Positions 6,257 through 6,634 of a DNA stretch of 6,634 nt are shown piece by piece. Both the position numbers and the translations under genes were made by a program. The notes under the pieces were generated by a model. It searched no databases, had not been told where the DNA came from, and worked only from the letters and a program-made list of their open reading frames with translations. Each line of letters opens with the position of its first letter. Position 1 is the first letter of the stretch. The stretch is from Verrucomicrobiota bacterium (GTDB lineage: Bacteria; Verrucomicrobiota; Verrucomicrobiia; Verrucomicrobiales; Verrucomicrobiaceae), in contig VFKY01000328.1 in the NCBI GenBank assembly GCA_009885275.1, positions 1 through 6,634 of the forward strand, written 5' to 3'.

Positions 6257-6634
6257 ACCATTGGTAACACATCAGGTAAACCAAGACGCCCGTAATAGAA
6301 ACATAAAGCCAGATTGGCAGTGTCCATTTGGCAATTTTTTTATGGCGCTCGAAGCGCCGCTTAGCAGCAGGAACAACTGTCAAAATCACCATGGGTAAAT
6401 TGACTACTGCTAAAACCACATGCGTAAAAAGCATGGTGAAATATACAAAACGAATTATGCCTTCCCCTCTAAATGGAACATGCCCTACCTTGTAATGATA
6501 TGTGAGGTAGCTGATTAAAAATGCCGTGGACGTCAAGAGCGCAAGAATCATGAAGACAATATGCGATGCCTTCTTATTCATTTTAATCGATATCCAACCT
6601 GCAAGCAGCAAGCACGTGCATGCGCTGTTCAATG
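6249..6634 (-). CDS. DUF420 (CtaM/YozB-like) membrane protein (5' end beyond window)
   Basis: DUF420 proteins are small integral membrane proteins; the Gram-positive relatives CtaM/YozB are needed for maturation of haem-copper cytochrome oxidase. The frame stays open to the right edge, with 127 codons visible from 6632. The first visible residues, LNSACTCLLLAGWISIK, match the LNxxxxxLLxxGxxxIK stretch I expect before the conserved His in this family. The true start therefore lies outside the window, and the in-frame ATG at 6581 is internal. Later landmarks are SYLTYHY (41-47 counting from 6632), the second-helix TMLFTHVVLA (66-75) and RHKKIAKWTLPIWLYVSITGVLVYLM (His97 onward). Conserved-type histidines are His24, His46, His71 and His97. 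Roughly four membrane helices are expected in view (part of one, then three complete). Family members run 130-180 residues, so little is missing. It is the promoter-proximal gene of the pair with the lipoprotein; other oxidase genes may lie further right. Confidence 0.88.
   Translation of the reverse strand, partial: LNSACTCLLLAGWISIKMNKKASHIVFMILALLTSTAFLISYLTYHYKVGHVPFRGEGIIRFVYFTMLFTHVVLAVVNLPMVILTVVPAAKRRFERHKKIAKWTLPIWLYVSITGVLVYLMCYQWYV

Noticed and set aside
1..6634. Mobile element, CRISPR array, tRNA/rRNA or defence island
   Set aside because: No terminal repeats, transposase, integrase, spaced direct repeats or RNA gene signature was seen; all genes belong to housekeeping or sensory families.

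Overview
The window suggests a Gram-negative-type bacterium. The best guess is a marine member of the Verrucomicrobiota, class Opitutae (Coraliomargarita/Puniceicoccus-like). This rests on overall protein resemblance (the GspE N-terminus, a DUF3500 protein, a DUF420 membrane protein beside a ZnuA-like lipoprotein) and is an inference, not a database result. Base composition is balanced, and every gene carries typical chromosomal family motifs. I see no insertion sequence, phage gene, CRISPR array, tRNA or rRNA.

Layout. (1) Positions 1-1378, minus strand: most of a GspE/PilB-type secretion or pilus ATPase whose C-terminus is cut by the left edge. A good sigma70-like promoter lies upstream in the divergent spacer. 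(2) Positions 1571-2620, plus strand: a secreted DUF3500 protein followed by a strong intrinsic terminator (2648-2675). (3) Positions 2799-5303, plus strand: an 834-residue hybrid histidine kinase (PAS, HisKA, HATPase, REC, REC, HPt) carrying a whole phosphorelay in one chain but no DNA-binding output. (4) Positions 6634-5309, minus strand: a two-gene operon fragment. It holds a DUF420 (CtaM/YozB-like) membrane protein, cut at its 5' end by the right edge, overlapping by 8 bp a ZnuA-like metal-binding lipoprotein. The kinase and the lipoprotein gene converge with only 5 bp between their stop codons.

How the genes relate. Only DUF420 and the lipoprotein are clearly a unit. DUF420 relatives assist haem-copper oxidase assembly, and the lipoprotein is a metal-binding family member with altered metal-ligand positions. 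Together they suggest an envelope function linked to metal supply for respiration. The ATPase, the DUF3500 protein and the kinase appear to be separate transcription units. I find no clear new defence or mobile system. The most promising lead is the overlapping DUF420/divergent metal-binding lipoprotein pair.
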